64,000 nucleotides of DNA. Source: Flavisolibacter amylovorans (lineage in GTDB: Bacteria > Bacteroidota > Bacteroidia > Chitinophagales > Chitinophagaceae). A program made the translations under genes and the position numbers. Below are positions 39,601 to 49,649 of the stretch, in pieces. The DNA is taken from assembly GCF_039541815.1 (NCBI RefSeq), contig NZ_BAABGY010000001.1, positions 310,001-374,000 of the forward strand, written 5' to 3'. The notes under the pieces were generated by a model. The model was not told the origin of the DNA. It ran no database searches and saw nothing but the letters and a program-made list of their open reading frames with translations. Positions within the stretch are counted from its first letter, which is position 1. The number at the start of each line of letters is the position of its first letter.

Positions 39601-42600
39601 GTTGCCGACGGCCGCACCTACACCGTTACCGGCTCGGTCAACGGCTGTACTTCAGCGCCCGCTTCCGTGACCACCACCGTTAAAGCGGTTCCCACGGTTA
39701 CCGTAGGCTCTGCCAGCTTCTGCGCCGGCAACAGCGCCACCCTCACCGCTACCGGTGCCGACAGCTACAGCTGGAGCACCGGCACCACCGGCAACACCAT
39801 CAGCGTGAACGCCGCCGGCAGCTACAGCGTTACCGGCAGCACCGATGGCTGCGCCTCCGCACCGGCTACCGCTACGGTAACGGTCAATGCCCTGCCCACG
39901 GTCACTATATCTTCCAACAGCCCCGTTAATGCGGGCAGCACCCTGACCCTGACGGCCTCGGGTGCCGATACCTATGTGTGGAGCGGTCCCAACGGCTTCT
40001 CCTCCACCAACCCCGGCGTATCGGTTGCCGGCGCCACCATTGCCAATGCCGGTGCCTACTCCGTGACGGGTACCGATGCCAACGGCTGCTCCGCTACCGC
40101 CAGCAGCAACGCCCTCGTGCGTGCCGCCGCCAAGGCCCTGCACTTCGACGGTCAGAACGACTGGGTTTCTACGAACATGCCTGCCATCAACGCCATCCCG
40201 GTAACGCTGGAGGCGCTGATCAAGCCGGAACTCCGCCCCGAAGGCAACGTATTCTACCCCAACAACGTACTCAGCTCCGACATTCCCGGCCGCCACGGCC
40301 TCGGCTTCGGCGCCAACGTATATAATGGTGGCTCGCGCATTGTGATCGAATACAAGAACGGCTTCCGTGAGATCATGAACCCCGCCGGCCTCGTGGCTGG
40401 CCAGTGGATCCACATCGCCGTCGTATACAACAACGGCAACGTCAAGACCTATGTGAACGGCAGCCAGGTCGACAACTTCGACTATACCCAGGCTGCGCTC
40501 AACGGCAACACCGATATGCGTATCGGCAAGCACAACGACGACGGTGGCTACGGCACCCGCCGCTTCTTCCGCGGCGCCATCGACGAGGTGCGTGTCTGGA
40601 ACCGCGCGCTCTGCGCCGACGAGATCAATGCCCAGTTCCACTGCCAGCTGGCTGGCTCCGGCAACGGACTCGTCGCCAACTACTCGTTCGACAATGGCTT
40701 CGATATGGCGGACAACAGCGCCTACGCTACCCTCCCGAACGCAGTTTCGGGTGTGGAAGCCGGTGTGCTCCGCGACTTCGCCCTCAACGGCGCTACCTCC
40801 AACTGGATCGCCGACGGCGGTACCAACGCCACCTGCACGCCTTATGTGATCGGCGACATCAACGTGACCGGCAACGGCGCCACGATCTACTCGGGCACTA
40901 CGGCCACCGGAATCGCCAACAACACCAACATGGGCAGCACGCCCCCGGCAGCGACCCTGTCGCGCGACTTCGTGCTGCAGAACACGGGCACCGGTGCCCT
41001 GTCGGTTAGCGCCATCAGCCTTACCGGCACGGATGCAACCCGCTTCAGCATCGACCGCAGCAACGTACCGGCATCCATCCCCGCCGGCGGCTCGGCCACC
41101 TTCACGGTGCGCTTCAGCTCCACGGCCCTGGGTACCTATACGGCTACCGTCAACATCGCGAGCAACGACTGCGATGAGGCTAACTACACCTATAATGTAT
41201 CGGCTACCGCGGTATGCCCTGCCATCACGGCCACCGTTGCTGCCTCCGGGTCTGCCACGATCTGCCAGAACGCTGCCGGCAATGCCGCAGTAACCCTGGG
41301 CGCATCGGCAACGCCTGCTGATACCTATACCTACCAGTGGTTCCTGGGCGGCAGCCCGATCGGCTCTGCCACGGGTGCTGCCTACAACGCCACGCAATCG
41401 GGTAGCTACTCGGTGAAGATGACCGACCCCAACGGCTGCTCCGCTACATCCGCTGCAGTTACGGTAACCATCCATGCACTGCCCGTAGTATCGGCCTCGG
41501 CCACGCTTACGAGCATCTGCCCGGGCACGCCCACCACGATCACGGCCACCGGCGCTGATACCTATACCTGGAGCAACGGTGCCACCGGCGCTTCCATTAC
41601 GGTGAGCACACCGGGCAGCTACACCGCTACCGGCACCCGTAACGGCTGCACCACAACGGCGGCTCCCGTCGTCATTGCCCAGAATGCAGCACCTTCCTTC
41701 AGCGACGTCGTTGCCCAGGTAACGGCTACTACAGGCGCCAACGGCTGTACGTCCGTGGTTACCTACCCGGTATCGGCCACCGGCACGCCGGCTCCTGCCG
41801 TCACCTATGTGTTCACCGGCGCCACCACCGGCTCCGGCAACGGCACGGGCTCCGGCGCTACCTTCAACAAGGGCACGACGCGGGTGACCGTGAAGGCCAC
41901 CAACGGCTGTGGCGCTCCCACCGTGCAGTTCGACGTGATCGTGCGCGACAACGCCAAGCCGGTTCCTTCCCAGCCCTCACTGTCCGTCGTCACGGCCGAA
42001 TGCTCCGTGAGCGTTACCGCCCCGACGGCAACGGACAACTGCGACGGCACCGTGACCGCGTTCACCAACGACGCTACTTCCTTTACAACGCAAGGCACCT
42101 ATACCATCAACTGGATCTATAAGGATGCCGCGGGCAACAGCGAAACGCAATCCCAGCAGGTGATCGTGAAAGACGTGACGGCTCCTGTATTCAGCGCCGG
42201 CAGCTCCGTAGGCAACGTGCCGGCCCATATCCGCGGCAACGTGCCGGAGGCGAGCCAGTACAACACCGTCTACCAGCTCGAGATTCCGGTGAACGGTGCC
42301 TGGAACGGTACCGCCAGCGTGCCCTACGCGGTGAACAATGCCGCCGCACTCGCCGGCGTGCCTTTCACCCGTGTGGCCTACTACATGGAACTCAACGACA
42401 AGTGGGTATGGGTGTCGATGGACAAGTTCACGAGCGACGTGACGAAGACCGGCATCCCCAACACCAACGCGGCATTCTTCCAGCAGCGTGTCAGCAACAT
42501 GAACGTGGTGGCCAGCGCCAACGCCGGCGTCACCCCGGGCACCGGTATTACTACGGGTAATATCGAGTTCTGGAACAACTGCTACGGTGGCGCCAACGGT

Positions 42601-45600
42601 CTCGGACTGCCCAGCGCCAACAGCAGCCGCTACGACTACGACGACGCGCCGAACAGCGACCGCAGCTGCTATGGCTCCTTCCAGGTGCATAACTACGGCG
42701 CCGGCCAGACCCTCTTCGCTTATAACAGCTGGGCCAACAATACCAATGACGACCTCGGCATCGGTAACAACCCGAACGGCGCCGCCAGCGGGCAGCACCC
42801 GGACTGGACCTTCGCCCATAATGCCGGCAACTACAACACCCGCCGCATCTATGTATTCATCAACACCGGTGGCACTTCCGACGATGTGACCACGCAAACC
42901 GACGCAGGCCGCTGCGCGGCAACCGTGGCCATCAGCGCCCCCGCCGCTACCGATAATTGCAGCTCCGCCTCGGTGACCGGCGCACGCAGCGACAACCAGC
43001 CGCTCAATGCCGCCTATCCCAAAGGTGCCACTACCATCACCTGGACCGCTACGGACGCCGTGGGCAACCGCACGACCCGCACCCAGACCGTGAACGTGGA
43101 AGACCGTACCGCGCCTGTTCCGACCGTGGCCACCCTGCCCGTCCTCAACGGCGAGTGCAGTGTGACCGCAGTAGCCCCGACCGCTACCGACAATTGCGCC
43201 GGTACCGTGACCGCCACTACGACCAACCCGCTGACCTATACGCAGCAGGGTACCTATACCATCACCTGGACCTACGCGGATACCGACGGCAACAGCAGCA
43301 CGCAAACGCAGCAGGTTGTAGTGAAGGACATCAGCAAGCCCGTACCCGTTGTGGCCAGCCTGCCCACCATCAGCGCCGAGTGCGCCACGGTGCTCACCGC
43401 GCCGAAGGCCAACGACAACTGCGCCGGCCTGCTTTCCGCTACTACCACCGACGCCACGACCTATACGGCCCAGGGCACCTACACGGTAAACTGGACGTAC
43501 AACGACGGCAACGGCAACATCTTCACCCAGCAGCAAACGGTTGTGATCAAGGACGAAACCGCCCCGGTGATCGCCAACTGCCCCGCCAACATCGTGAAGA
43601 ACGTGGATCCGGGCAAGTGCGGCGCCAACGTGGACTTCAGCGTGGGCGACCTGCCTCCGCAGGTAGACCAGCAGCGCACCGATATCTTCATCGGTACCTG
43701 GGGCGACGACCAGTGGCAGGCCTTCACGGCCGGACAGACGGGCAAGCTCACGCAGCTCGACCTGTTCCACAACGGCTGCCAGACAACTGCCTTCACCCTG
43801 ACGATCTACTCGGGCGTAGGCACCGGCGGCACGGTACTGTATTCCGGTGCGCATAACCCGGGTACGTTCTGCGGCAACTGGTTCGCAACACAGATCCCCG
43901 CGGCCGCTCAGCCCCAGCTGATCGCCGGACAGACCTATACCTTCCGCCTCCAGGGCACGGGCCTCGGCCTCGTGGCCGGTGGCACCAGCACCCCAGTACC
44001 GTATTACTCCAGCGTGTACGGTATGAACCCGACCTGGCAGGGTACGTTCTGGAGCCTCTGCTTCAAGACCTATGTATCCGCCGGCTCTCCCTCGGCCTCC
44101 GCTTCCGACAACTGCGGCGTGGCCTCCTTCGGCTCCAGCCACCAGTCGGGCGACGAATTCCCGGTGGGCGTGACCACGGTGACCTACACCGCAGTAGACA
44201 TCGCCGGCAACCGCACCACCTGCTCGTTCACGGTAACCGTGAAGGACAATGAGAAGCCGACCATCACTGCGCCTGCCGCTGTATGGGTAGCTACCGACGC
44301 CGGAGTGTGCAGCGCTGGCAATGTGGCCCTCGGTACGCCTGCAACCGCCGACAACTGCGAAGTGGCCGGCATCAGCAATAACGCTCCTGCCACCTTCCCG
44401 GTAGGCACCACCAACGTAACCTGGACGGTGACCGATATCCACGGCAACAGCCAGACGGCCGTTCAGTCTGTAACGGTAAGCGACCGCGAGCGGCCGGTAG
44501 TGCGCACCAACAGCTTCACGATCAGCCTCGACGCCTCCGGCGCCGCGGCGATCACTCCTGAGGCCGTAGACAACGGTTCGACCGACAACTGCGGCATCGA
44601 CTGGATCTCGATCGACAAGACCACCTTCGACTGCAGCAATGTGGGTGCCAACACGGTGACCCTGACGGTGACCGACATCCATGGCAACCGCCAGACCGGT
44701 ACCGCCGTGATCACGGTGGAAGACAAGGTGGCACCGGTGATCACGTGCCCGGCCGATGTGACGCTCAACTGCCAGAACCCGAGTGCACCCGCTGCTACCG
44801 GTACGGCTACCGCCACCGACGCCTGCGGCATCGCCTCCATCACCCACAGTGATGTGAGCACCCGCGTGGCTGACGTGAACAACGCAGCACACTACAACTA
44901 CACCATTACCCGCACCTGGACGGCCACCGACAACAACGGCAACCGCAGCCAGTGTGTGCAGACCATCACCGTTAAGGACGTGACGGCCCCTGTGCCGCAG
45001 GTGATGAACCTCCCGACCGTAACGGCCGAATGCGCCGCTGCCGTGACGGCTCCCAAGGCTACCGACAACTGCGCCGGTACCGTGACCGCCACAACGGTTG
45101 ATCCGCTTACCTACTCCGCACAAGGCACCTACACCATTCGCTGGGTGTATACCGATCCCGCTGGCAACACGAGCACCCAGAACCAAACGGTGATCGTGAA
45201 GGACGTGACCCCGCCGGTGATCTCCTGTGCGTTCAACATCACGGTAAACACAGCTCCCAACAGCTGCGGCGCCGTGGTGACCTACAACGCGCCGTCGGCC
45301 TCCGACAACTGCGGCAACGGCACCCTGCCCACGTCGCTGCCCGGCTACACCTATAAAGGCACCTACGGCGGACACACGTACTTCATCTCGAATACCGCCA
45401 CTACGCCCGAAGACGCACACGCCAAGGCCGTCGCGCTCGGTGGTCACCTGGTGACCATCAGCGACGCCCAGGAGAACGCGTTCGTATCGGCCATGAGCCC
45501 CAACTACATCTGGATCGGCTTTACCGACCGCGCTGTGGAAGGCACCTACAAGTGGATCACGAGCGAGCCCGTCTCCTACACCCGGTGGAACGGCGGCGAG

Positions 45601-48600
45601 CCCAACAACGCAGGCGGCGGCCAGGGTGAAGATTGGGCCGTGATCAACTGGGGACCCAACGGTACCTGGAACGACTGGTATTACACCGCTTCCGCCCTGT
45701 ACGTAGTGGAGTTCGAAGGCGGCAGCATCCCGACCCGCCTCGTGTCCGGCCTCGGCAGCGGCGCTACCTTCCCGATCGGTACCACTACCGAAACCTGGGA
45801 AGCCGTGGACGCCGGTGGCAACCGCGCTACCTGCTCCTTCACGGTGACCGTGGTGGACAACCAGAACCCGACCATCGTGGGCATGCCCGCAAATATCTCC
45901 GTGAGCAATGATGCCGGCGTGTGCGGTGCGGTCGTGAACTGGACGGCCCCGACCTCGGCCGACAATTGCACCGGCCACTCCATCGCCCGCATCGCAGGCC
46001 CGGCTTCCGGCTCGGTGTTCCCGATCGGTACTACTACGGTTACCTACCGTGCCACGGATGCTTCCGGCCGCACGGCCACGGCAAGCTTCACGGTAACCGT
46101 TTCGGATACCGAAGCCCCCGCCATCACCGGCCTGCCGGCTGACATCAGCGTCCTCACCGACGCCGGTGTTTGCGGCGCCCGCGTCACCTGGACCGCACCC
46201 CGCTCCACCGACAATTGCACCGGCCATTCCATCAGCCAGGTGGCTGGACCTGCCAGCGGTTCCGTCTTCCCGGTCGGTACCACTACGATCAGCTACCGCG
46301 CCGTGGATGCGAAGGGCAACAACGTGACCCGCTCCTTTACGGTGACCGTCGCCGACAAGGAAGCCCCCGTGCTCGTTGGTGTTCCTGCTGACGTGACCGT
46401 AGAATGCGATGCTGTTCCCGCGGCCGCAGTAGTAACGGCAACCGACAACTGCGCTGCCGGCGCTGTTCAGTTCGCTGAAACGCGCACCGACGGCAACTGT
46501 GGATTCAATTACACCCTCACCCGCGTATGGACCGTGACCGATATTCATGGCAACGTGACCTCGGCCACGCAGGTGATCACCGTACAGGATACGAAAGCGC
46601 CTTCACTGAGCGTGACCAACATCTCGGTGTCCAACGACGCCGGCCAGTGCGGTGCCCAGGTTTCCTTCGCAGCCATCTCTTCTGATAACTGCGGTACGCC
46701 TGCCATCACCTACAGCCACCAGCCGGGCGCTTACTTCCCGGTAGGCACCACAACGGTAACGGCAACGGCGACCGACGCTTGCGGAAACGCTACGGAGAAG
46801 ACCTTCACCGTAACCGTTACCGACAGCGAGCTGCCCGCCGCCCGCACCCAGGACCTCACCATCCAGCTCGACGCGACCGGTAATGCCGCCATCACGCCCG
46901 AGCAGGTGAACAACGGCTCTTCCGACAACTGCGCCATCGAAAGCCTTGCCCTCAGCAAGACCGCCTTCGACTGCAGCAACGTAGGCGCCAACACCGTGAC
47001 GCTGACCGTCACCGATATCCACGGCAATGTGCACAGCGCTACCGCCGTAGTAACGGTAGAAGACCGCGTAGCTCCGGTGATCAGCTGCCCTGCTTCCGTG
47101 ACGCTGAACTGCCAGGACGATAACAGCACTGCTGCTACCGGAACGGCTACGGCCACCGATGCCTGCGGTATCGCGAACATCAGCCACAGCGACGTCAGCA
47201 CGCAGAGCGCTGATGTGAACAATGCGGCTCACTACAATTACACGATCTCCCGCACCTGGACGGCCACCGACAACAACGGCAACCGCACCCAGTGCGTCCA
47301 GACCATCACCGTACAGGACGTGACCGCCCCGGTGATCACCTGCCCTGCATCGGTGACGCTGAGCTGCGAGGCAGACAACAGCACGGCTGCCAATGGCGTG
47401 GCTACGGCTACGGACAACTGCGCCCCTGTTGCGATCGCGCACAGCGATGTGAGCACGCAGGTGGCTGATGTGAACAATGCGGCTCACTACAACTACGTGA
47501 TCACCCGCACCTGGAAGGCAACAGATATATCCGGCAACGCCACGACCTGCATCCAGACCCTCACGGTACAGGACGTGACCGCTCCTGTAATCACGACGGC
47601 TGCCGGTTCGCTGGACCGCACCGAGGAGTGCTCCGACAACAAGGCCATTGCCGATGCCCTGGCCCTTGTGCCGGCAGCCTCCGACAACTGCGCCCCGGTA
47701 ACGCTGCACCTCGTAAGCGACGTGAAGACAGCCGCCTGCGGCGCGACCTACACCCGCGTGCGGACCTGGAACTTCACCGACGTATCGGGTAACACGAGCG
47801 CCGTCTTCACCCAGACCCTGACGGTAGTAGACCGCACGGCTCCTGTGGTGACCTACAACGTGAACGCGGTAGAGCATTGCTACGACACGACGTCCACGCA
47901 CTATACGGTTGCCGCTATCGCGGCCACCGATAACTGCACGGCCGTGACCTACAGCTACGCAGTGAGCGGACCGGGCGGCTTTACCCGCACCGGCACCGGC
48001 CCCGACGCCTCCGGCACCTTTGCTGTTGGCATGAACACGATCAGCTGGACGATGAAGGACGCCTGCGGCAACACCACCACTGCGGTGACCACCGTGCGCC
48101 TGAATGCCCCGATCACCGGTACGTTCAACTCCTTCACGGTGCTGCAGCAAGGCGCCCTCGCCAATACCATTTACCTGGGCTATACACCTGCCTCTTCCGC
48201 TACCATCAAGGTGACGGCCGGCGGCGGTACCCCGGGCTACACCTACCAGTGGCGCCAGGAAGGCAACGCAGCCACCTTCACGGTGAACGCCGATCCCTCC
48301 TCCATCACGGTGAATGCCAACGGTGCCGGCTCGGTGACCTTCGTAGTGACCGTTACCGACAGCAAAGGCTGCAAGGCCGTCTTCACGAAGACGATTCAGG
48401 TCATCGACGTCCGCTGCGGCAACAAGGGCGACAAGGTGCTGGTGTGCCACGCTACCGGCTCCAAGTCGAACCCCTGGGTACAGATCTGCGTAGCGCCGAG
48501 CGCCGTGCCCGCACAGCTTGGCAACGGATCCTACCTCGGCACCTGCACCGGGTCGCCCGCTACCACCCGTAGCGAGCCGAAGGCCGCAGTGGAAGCCAAA

Positions 48601-48858
48601 GTAGAAGCTACTGTACTGGCCTTCCCCAACCCGAGCCGCGGCCTGGTGAACCTCCGCCTGGAGCACTTCACGGCCGGCAAGGTCTCCATCCAGGTGATCG
48701 ACGGTAACGGTAAGGAAGTACTCCGCCGCGAGGCCACGGTATCCTTTGTCCGCGAAGATGTATCCATCGACCTGCAGGCTGCGGCGGCAGGACTCTACTC
48801 GGTGCGCATCTCCAATGGCAAGCAGGTACTCACGACCCGCGTCGCCATTGCACGTTAA
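36643..48858 (+). CDS. Giant T9SS-secreted adhesin with lectin, LamG, SprB, HYR repeats
   Basis: 4071 residues; signal peptide to about residue 29 (SMLLLSGNVLAQ). Order: cadherin/Big-like domain (35-115); C-type lectin domain (about 120-287; WLGASDLAYEGQWRWVTG); LamG/concanavalin-like domain (310-470); Ig-like; SprB-type repeat (about 867-943; CFGTSTGSITVAASGGTAPY); Ig-like repeats; second LamG (1163-1333); choice-of-anchor D module (1403-1523); HYR/Ig repeats to about 3740 with an unassigned insert (about 1850-2080) and a second C-type lectin (2900-3026); a CHATGSKSNPWVQIC motif near 3930; and a type-A T9SS sorting domain (about 3990-4071; AFPNPSRGLVNLRLEH). It should be a cell-surface or secreted adhesin for glycans or cells. 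Strong terminator follows. Confidence 0.94.
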   Translation: MHTPSRGAAALRKAVTAISMLLLSGNVLAQCFSTNPTYTPTANADAVSTGQNTALTLTPAQLIANDVAATGSSGALVINSFTQPSSGTLTQDASGNLVFTPAAGFSGTVTFSYTIKHNDGRIAFTGNGHYYEYIPGSITWTDARNAAAARTYFGMRGYLTTVTSQAENDFIREKLRSNSWLGASDLAYEGQWRWVTGPEGLEDGGQGRLFSQQQKYDWCSAGTGYSVNGNYHAWAGAEPNDCGSYNWGGETDPYRAGEHVAHFYSDGSWNDFPDNAGVDGYVVEYGGLESCSPQLTSTATVTIRVLPAAGALHFDGTNDAVSFSTAASNATNFTTSSSFTMEAWVNLASTGGYQPIFTNRGSGSTQPGFAFFIYEGKPYLESNGVGLMSSTVLSAGTWTHVAFTYSNGTGTFYVNGAAAGSRTGLTLQAHAAPALRLGAMPDGWAYFRGSLDEARIWNRALCAGELNHYRNAEVPGTALSGLLAYYKFNHGYVGENNSAFTVLKDASANGYDGTLNNFALSGSVSNWVAGNITTTASAYPTLTASIAATRPAAFCQNGTLVLTATPSSGVTYQWYKNGSLIATATASSYTASEAGAYYVVVSNGCTATSNTITVTNFSPLQLTATGNATSAPGQCNGSVTLTPSGGTAPYSFNEYGNDFSNTSLSGFTTNLGSFTISGGMLNGGALASTGWHNTIRTNQTFARTAGKAFEGTFRLGASGATFMIGWTTTGTFNNWPNMVHGLYVYTGSNLTVYENGGSRGSLSSSSIIQVNTSYDFRIELTTTGAIYRVRQTGSPTWTWSLTTSVTNTSPVSLGVTHHSGTFTTDNWSVGGSAATSNLCAGTYAYTVTDANGCIATASATVAAGQPLSATATGTNATCFGTSTGSITVAASGGTAPYTYSINNGTTYGASNSFANLAAGTYTVRVKDNAGVITSAQTVTIGQPAAVTTTIAASGATTFCAGESVTLTASGADTYTWSNGATGSSITVADGRTYTVTGSVNGCTSAPASVTTTVKAVPTVTVGSASFCAGNSATLTATGADSYSWSTGTTGNTISVNAAGSYSVTGSTDGCASAPATATVTVNALPTVTISSNSPVNAGSTLTLTASGADTYVWSGPNGFSSTNPGVSVAGATIANAGAYSVTGTDANGCSATASSNALVRAAAKALHFDGQNDWVSTNMPAINAIPVTLEALIKPELRPEGNVFYPNNVLSSDIPGRHGLGFGANVYNGGSRIVIEYKNGFREIMNPAGLVAGQWIHIAVVYNNGNVKTYVNGSQVDNFDYTQAALNGNTDMRIGKHNDDGGYGTRRFFRGAIDEVRVWNRALCADEINAQFHCQLAGSGNGLVANYSFDNGFDMADNSAYATLPNAVSGVEAGVLRDFALNGATSNWIADGGTNATCTPYVIGDINVTGNGATIYSGTTATGIANNTNMGSTPPAATLSRDFVLQNTGTGALSVSAISLTGTDATRFSIDRSNVPASIPAGGSATFTVRFSSTALGTYTATVNIASNDCDEANYTYNVSATAVCPAITATVAASGSATICQNAAGNAAVTLGASATPADTYTYQWFLGGSPIGSATGAAYNATQSGSYSVKMTDPNGCSATSAAVTVTIHALPVVSASATLTSICPGTPTTITATGADTYTWSNGATGASITVSTPGSYTATGTRNGCTTTAAPVVIAQNAAPSFSDVVAQVTATTGANGCTSVVTYPVSATGTPAPAVTYVFTGATTGSGNGTGSGATFNKGTTRVTVKATNGCGAPTVQFDVIVRDNAKPVPSQPSLSVVTAECSVSVTAPTATDNCDGTVTAFTNDATSFTTQGTYTINWIYKDAAGNSETQSQQVIVKDVTAPVFSAGSSVGNVPAHIRGNVPEASQYNTVYQLEIPVNGAWNGTASVPYAVNNAAALAGVPFTRVAYYMELNDKWVWVSMDKFTSDVTKTGIPNTNAAFFQQRVSNMNVVASANAGVTPGTGITTGNIEFWNNCYGGANGLGLPSANSSRYDYDDAPNSDRSCYGSFQVHNYGAGQTLFAYNSWANNTNDDLGIGNNPNGAASGQHPDWTFAHNAGNYNTRRIYVFINTGGTSDDVTTQTDAGRCAATVAISAPAATDNCSSASVTGARSDNQPLNAAYPKGATTITWTATDAVGNRTTRTQTVNVEDRTAPVPTVATLPVLNGECSVTAVAPTATDNCAGTVTATTTNPLTYTQQGTYTITWTYADTDGNSSTQTQQVVVKDISKPVPVVASLPTISAECATVLTAPKANDNCAGLLSATTTDATTYTAQGTYTVNWTYNDGNGNIFTQQQTVVIKDETAPVIANCPANIVKNVDPGKCGANVDFSVGDLPPQVDQQRTDIFIGTWGDDQWQAFTAGQTGKLTQLDLFHNGCQTTAFTLTIYSGVGTGGTVLYSGAHNPGTFCGNWFATQIPAAAQPQLIAGQTYTFRLQGTGLGLVAGGTSTPVPYYSSVYGMNPTWQGTFWSLCFKTYVSAGSPSASASDNCGVASFGSSHQSGDEFPVGVTTVTYTAVDIAGNRTTCSFTVTVKDNEKPTITAPAAVWVATDAGVCSAGNVALGTPATADNCEVAGISNNAPATFPVGTTNVTWTVTDIHGNSQTAVQSVTVSDRERPVVRTNSFTISLDASGAAAITPEAVDNGSTDNCGIDWISIDKTTFDCSNVGANTVTLTVTDIHGNRQTGTAVITVEDKVAPVITCPADVTLNCQNPSAPAATGTATATDACGIASITHSDVSTRVADVNNAAHYNYTITRTWTATDNNGNRSQCVQTITVKDVTAPVPQVMNLPTVTAECAAAVTAPKATDNCAGTVTATTVDPLTYSAQGTYTIRWVYTDPAGNTSTQNQTVIVKDVTPPVISCAFNITVNTAPNSCGAVVTYNAPSASDNCGNGTLPTSLPGYTYKGTYGGHTYFISNTATTPEDAHAKAVALGGHLVTISDAQENAFVSAMSPNYIWIGFTDRAVEGTYKWITSEPVSYTRWNGGEPNNAGGGQGEDWAVINWGPNGTWNDWYYTASALYVVEFEGGSIPTRLVSGLGSGATFPIGTTTETWEAVDAGGNRATCSFTVTVVDNQNPTIVGMPANISVSNDAGVCGAVVNWTAPTSADNCTGHSIARIAGPASGSVFPIGTTTVTYRATDASGRTATASFTVTVSDTEAPAITGLPADISVLTDAGVCGARVTWTAPRSTDNCTGHSISQVAGPASGSVFPVGTTTISYRAVDAKGNNVTRSFTVTVADKEAPVLVGVPADVTVECDAVPAAAVVTATDNCAAGAVQFAETRTDGNCGFNYTLTRVWTVTDIHGNVTSATQVITVQDTKAPSLSVTNISVSNDAGQCGAQVSFAAISSDNCGTPAITYSHQPGAYFPVGTTTVTATATDACGNATEKTFTVTVTDSELPAARTQDLTIQLDATGNAAITPEQVNNGSSDNCAIESLALSKTAFDCSNVGANTVTLTVTDIHGNVHSATAVVTVEDRVAPVISCPASVTLNCQDDNSTAATGTATATDACGIANISHSDVSTQSADVNNAAHYNYTISRTWTATDNNGNRTQCVQTITVQDVTAPVITCPASVTLSCEADNSTAANGVATATDNCAPVAIAHSDVSTQVADVNNAAHYNYVITRTWKATDISGNATTCIQTLTVQDVTAPVITTAAGSLDRTEECSDNKAIADALALVPAASDNCAPVTLHLVSDVKTAACGATYTRVRTWNFTDVSGNTSAVFTQTLTVVDRTAPVVTYNVNAVEHCYDTTSTHYTVAAIAATDNCTAVTYSYAVSGPGGFTRTGTGPDASGTFAVGMNTISWTMKDACGNTTTAVTTVRLNAPITGTFNSFTVLQQGALANTIYLGYTPASSATIKVTAGGGTPGYTYQWRQEGNAATFTVNADPSSITVNANGAGSVTFVVTVTDSKGCKAVFTKTIQVIDVRCGNKGDKVLVCHATGSKSNPWVQICVAPSAVPAQLGNGSYLGTCTGSPATTRSEPKAAVEAKVEATVLAFPNPSRGLVNLRLEHFTAGKVSIQVIDGNGKEVLRREATVSFVREDVSIDLQAAAAGLYSVRISNGKQVLTTRVAIAR

Positions 48859-48879
48859 TCAGTTTCGTTTTTAGGTAAG

Positions 48880-48910
48880 AAGGCCCCTCGCGAGAGGGGC
48901 TTTCTGTTTT
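48880..48910 (+). terminator. Rho-independent terminator of the giant adhesin
   Basis: GCCCCTC (48883-48889) pairs with GAGGGGC (48894-48900), GCGA loop, followed by TTTCTGTTTT. Confidence 0.88.
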
Positions 48911-48993
48911 GGGGTACCGGCGGCTTACAAGCTTGCAGGAAAGCGCGGAAGGGCGATGGCGGGGCCACCTTCGTTTTCATAAAAGCAATCGTT

Positions 48994-49632
48994 ATGAAAC
49001 AAAAGACCCACTACCACCTCATCCTCGACCGCAGCGGCTCCATGCAGGACTGCCGCAGCAGCACCATCAGCGGCTTCAACGAGCAGCTGCAGACGATCCG
49101 CTCGCTGCAGGCACGCTTTCCCGAGCAGGCCATTACCGTAGGCCTCACGGTCTTCAACGAAAGCGTGCAGCACCAGCACTTCGGCAAGGACCCCCACTCG
49201 ATGGCGGCACTGACCTCCGAGGGCTACCAGCCCGGCGGCTCCACTGCTCTTTACGATGCCATCGGGTCGTCCATAGCCCTGATCAACCGCCAGCTCGAGG
49301 CCGATCTGATCAACGGCGCAGCTACGGTGGTCGTGGTGGTCATGACCGACGGCTATGAGAATGCTTCGCGGCGCTACACCGCCGAAGGCATCCGCAGCAG
49401 CATCCGCGAGCTCGAAGGCACCGGCAAATGGACCTTTTCCTACCTCGGCGCCACCGAAGACGCCGTGGAAGTGGCCACGGACCTCAACTTCCGCCGCAGC
49501 AACAGCATGGCCTTTGTGAAGAGCGAAATGCGCGATACATTTAACGAACTGGGCCGCTCTATGGACCGCTACCTGTTGCGCAAGCGCCGCGGCGAAAGCC
49601 TGGGCAACTTCCTGGAGCCCGATGGCAAATAA
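48994..49632 (+). CDS. von Willebrand factor A (vWA) domain protein
   Basis: 212 residues, no signal peptide, so cytoplasmic. A single vWA fold with a full metal-ion-dependent adhesion site: DRSGSM (residues 12-17), Thr in GGSTALYDAIGSS (about 83) and Asp in VVVVMTDGYENAS (about 118). Stand-alone vWA proteins of this kind act as protein-interaction adaptors, often with MoxR or TerY systems. The partner gene follows after 17 bases on the same strand, so the two form a pair. No promoter of consensus form is seen in the 135-base gap from the adhesin terminator. Confidence 0.92.
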   Translation: MKQKTHYHLILDRSGSMQDCRSSTISGFNEQLQTIRSLQARFPEQAITVGLTVFNESVQHQHFGKDPHSMAALTSEGYQPGGSTALYDAIGSSIALINRQLEADLINGAATVVVVVMTDGYENASRRYTAEGIRSSIRELEGTGKWTFSYLGATEDAVEVATDLNFRRSNSMAFVKSEMRDTFNELGRSMDRYLLRKRRGESLGNFLEPDGK

Positions 49633-49649
49633 CCTTTCAACCACACTAC

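Noticed and set aside
41977..46548. Minus-strand open frame of 1523 codons inside the giant adhesin
   Set aside because: Antisense shadow of the HYR repeats, low-complexity Gly/Val/Arg content, no start context and no family.
36643..48858. Frameshift or gene fusion in the 4071-residue adhesin
   Set aside because: The frame is continuous from signal peptide to sorting domain and composition is uniform, so it is one intact gene.
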